This document shows, piece by piece, positions 6,428 to 7,135 of a stretch of 7,135 bases of DNA (position 1 is the stretch's first letter; each line of letters starts with the position of its first letter). Under the pieces are notes generated by a model. It saw nothing but the letters and a program-made list of their open reading frames with translations. It did not search any database and had not been told where the DNA came from. A program made the position numbers and the translations under genes. Origin of the DNA: Akkermansia muciniphila (GTDB taxonomy: Bacteria; Verrucomicrobiota; Verrucomicrobiia; Limisphaerales; UBA9464); the NCBI GenBank assembly GCA_945873715.1, contig CAMCFL010000158.1, positions 1 through 7,135 on the forward strand, given 5' to 3'.

Positions 6428-6454
6428 GGTACCGGCGATCCGGCGGTACCGCCG
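6428..6454. terminator. GC-rich palindrome between convergent genes, possible terminator
   Basis: Two alternative stems overlap: GGTACCG (6428-6434) with CGGTACC (6444-6450), and the perfect palindrome CGGCGGTACCGCCG (6441-6454). The position fits a terminator serving both convergent genes: 181 bp after the DUF1365 stop and 15 bp after the NHL-gene stop on the minus strand. No run of T follows on either side (only TGTTTC on the plus strand), so intrinsic termination is uncertain. Confidence 0.35.
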
Positions 6455-6469
6455 TGTTTCCGCAACCGG

Positions 6470-7135
6470 TCATGGTTCGAACACCCGGAAGAAGCGGACC
6501 TCTCCCGCCATGGGCTTCTCGAACACCTGCTCCATGCCGCTTGATAGGTCGTAGCCCTTCTCCACTGCCCACGACCGCAGGTCCGTCGACGATTGAACCT
6601 CGAACCGACCCTTGCGGCTGACGGAGAACTTCATCTGGTATTGTCCGTCGGACGGGCCCGATTCGGTGACGGTCGCCACCGTGTCCGGGGTGAATCGCAG
6701 GAGGCGATGGTTGGCGTAGTCGCCGACCCAGATCGACTCCGAGACATCGAGGAAGATCGAGAAGGGCCGCCAGAACTGTTCCAGCGTCCGGCCTCCGGAA
6801 ATGTACGTCACCAGGGACTGGGCACCCAGCACCCCCGAGGCGGGTGCTGAATCGGACAGTTGGTTGGCATTCTCGAATCGGATCAGGGAGGTCGGGGAGG
6901 TCTGTCCGATCACGCCGGTGGCGGGTGCGCCATTGGTCTTCGATGCCGCCTGGTCCCAGCGCAGCACGCGTTCCTCTCTGGAATCCACCGCCCATAACCG
7001 GCCCTGGTCGTCGGCCTGCAGGCCCGAGATCGAGTTGAAGCCTGCCGCCACCGAATCGGGATAGCCCGCATCGGCCGCCATCGAGGTGCGTCCGAACACC
7101 CCATTGGCCGGCGCACCGTTGGTCCGGGCTGCCGC
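6470..7135 (-). CDS. NHL-repeat (beta-propeller) protein, C-terminal part; 5' end beyond window
   Basis: The minus-strand frame is open from the right edge to a TGA at 6472-6470, giving the last 221 residues. Two NHL-type blades are visible: FNSISGLQADDQGRLWAVDS (33-52, continuing EERVLRW) and PFSIFLDVSESIWVGDYANH (124-143, continuing RLLRF). They are separated by linkers of the form NGAPAxGVxGxxS (about 7-18, 69-80 and a decayed third at 97-107, APASGVLGAQS). After the propeller, residues 165-221 form a small beta-rich C-terminal domain (FSVSRKGRFEVQSSTDLRSW ... VRFFRVF), which I recognise as common at the ends of secreted Verrucomicrobiota proteins. NHL propellers are usually binding or interaction modules; no substrate can be named. 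A signal peptide would lie off the edge. The true start is not in the window: the GTG at 7099 is internal, since the frame and the linker repeat continue through it. Confidence 0.83.
   Translation of the reverse strand, partial: AAARTNGAPANGVFGRTSMAADAGYPDSVAAGFNSISGLQADDQGRLWAVDSREERVLRWDQAASKTNGAPATGVIGQTSPTSLIRFENANQLSDSAPASGVLGAQSLVTYISGGRTLEQFWRPFSIFLDVSESIWVGDYANHRLLRFTPDTVATVTESGPSDGQYQMKFSVSRKGRFEVQSSTDLRSWAVEKGYDLSSGMEQVFEKPMAGEVRFFRVFEP

Overview
The window is GC-rich and gene-dense. It most resembles a chromosomal segment of a Verrucomicrobiota-like bacterium. The reasons are the high GC, the scarcity of clear Shine-Dalgarno sequences, palindromic intergenic repeats, and an NHL-type protein ending in a small beta-sandwich-like domain (QSSTDLRSW...RFFRV) that I associate with secreted proteins of that phylum. 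This assignment is inference from style, not from a marker gene.

Layout. (1) Positions 1-1807, minus strand: the N-terminal 602 residues of a large protein of the 'DNA repair ATPase' type (DUF3686-like). Its AAA+ ATPase part should lie beyond the left edge. (2) Positions 1808-2176: a gap filled by a REP/BIME-like cluster. It holds two 119-bp direct copies 164 bp apart, an inverted partial copy between them, and a truncated copy, with strong tetraloop hairpins. (3) Positions 2177-4327, minus: a complete 716-residue flotillin/SPFH protein with one N-terminal membrane segment and a very long charged coiled coil. (4) Positions 4328-4869: a divergent intergenic region with a nested hairpin and a 90-bp element bounded by 8-bp inverted repeats. 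(5) Positions 4870-5280, plus: a small GGQ-motif release-factor-like protein, probably for ribosome rescue. (6) Positions 5339-6247, plus: a DUF1365 protein. (7) Positions 6248-6469: a convergent gap with a GC-rich palindrome. (8) Positions 6470-7135, minus: the C-terminal part of an NHL-repeat (beta-propeller) protein that runs off the right edge.

How the genes relate. The flotillin and the DUF3686 protein run the same way and probably form one unit: a membrane-anchored scaffold followed by a large predicted ATPase. I believe these two families recur together, but could not check this here. The repeat cluster sits exactly between them, so it could affect their shared transcript. The release-factor-like and DUF1365 genes are co-directional and 58 bp apart; no functional link is evident. 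The NHL gene is unrelated to the rest and converges on DUF1365. No tRNA, rRNA, CRISPR, transposase or integrase was seen.
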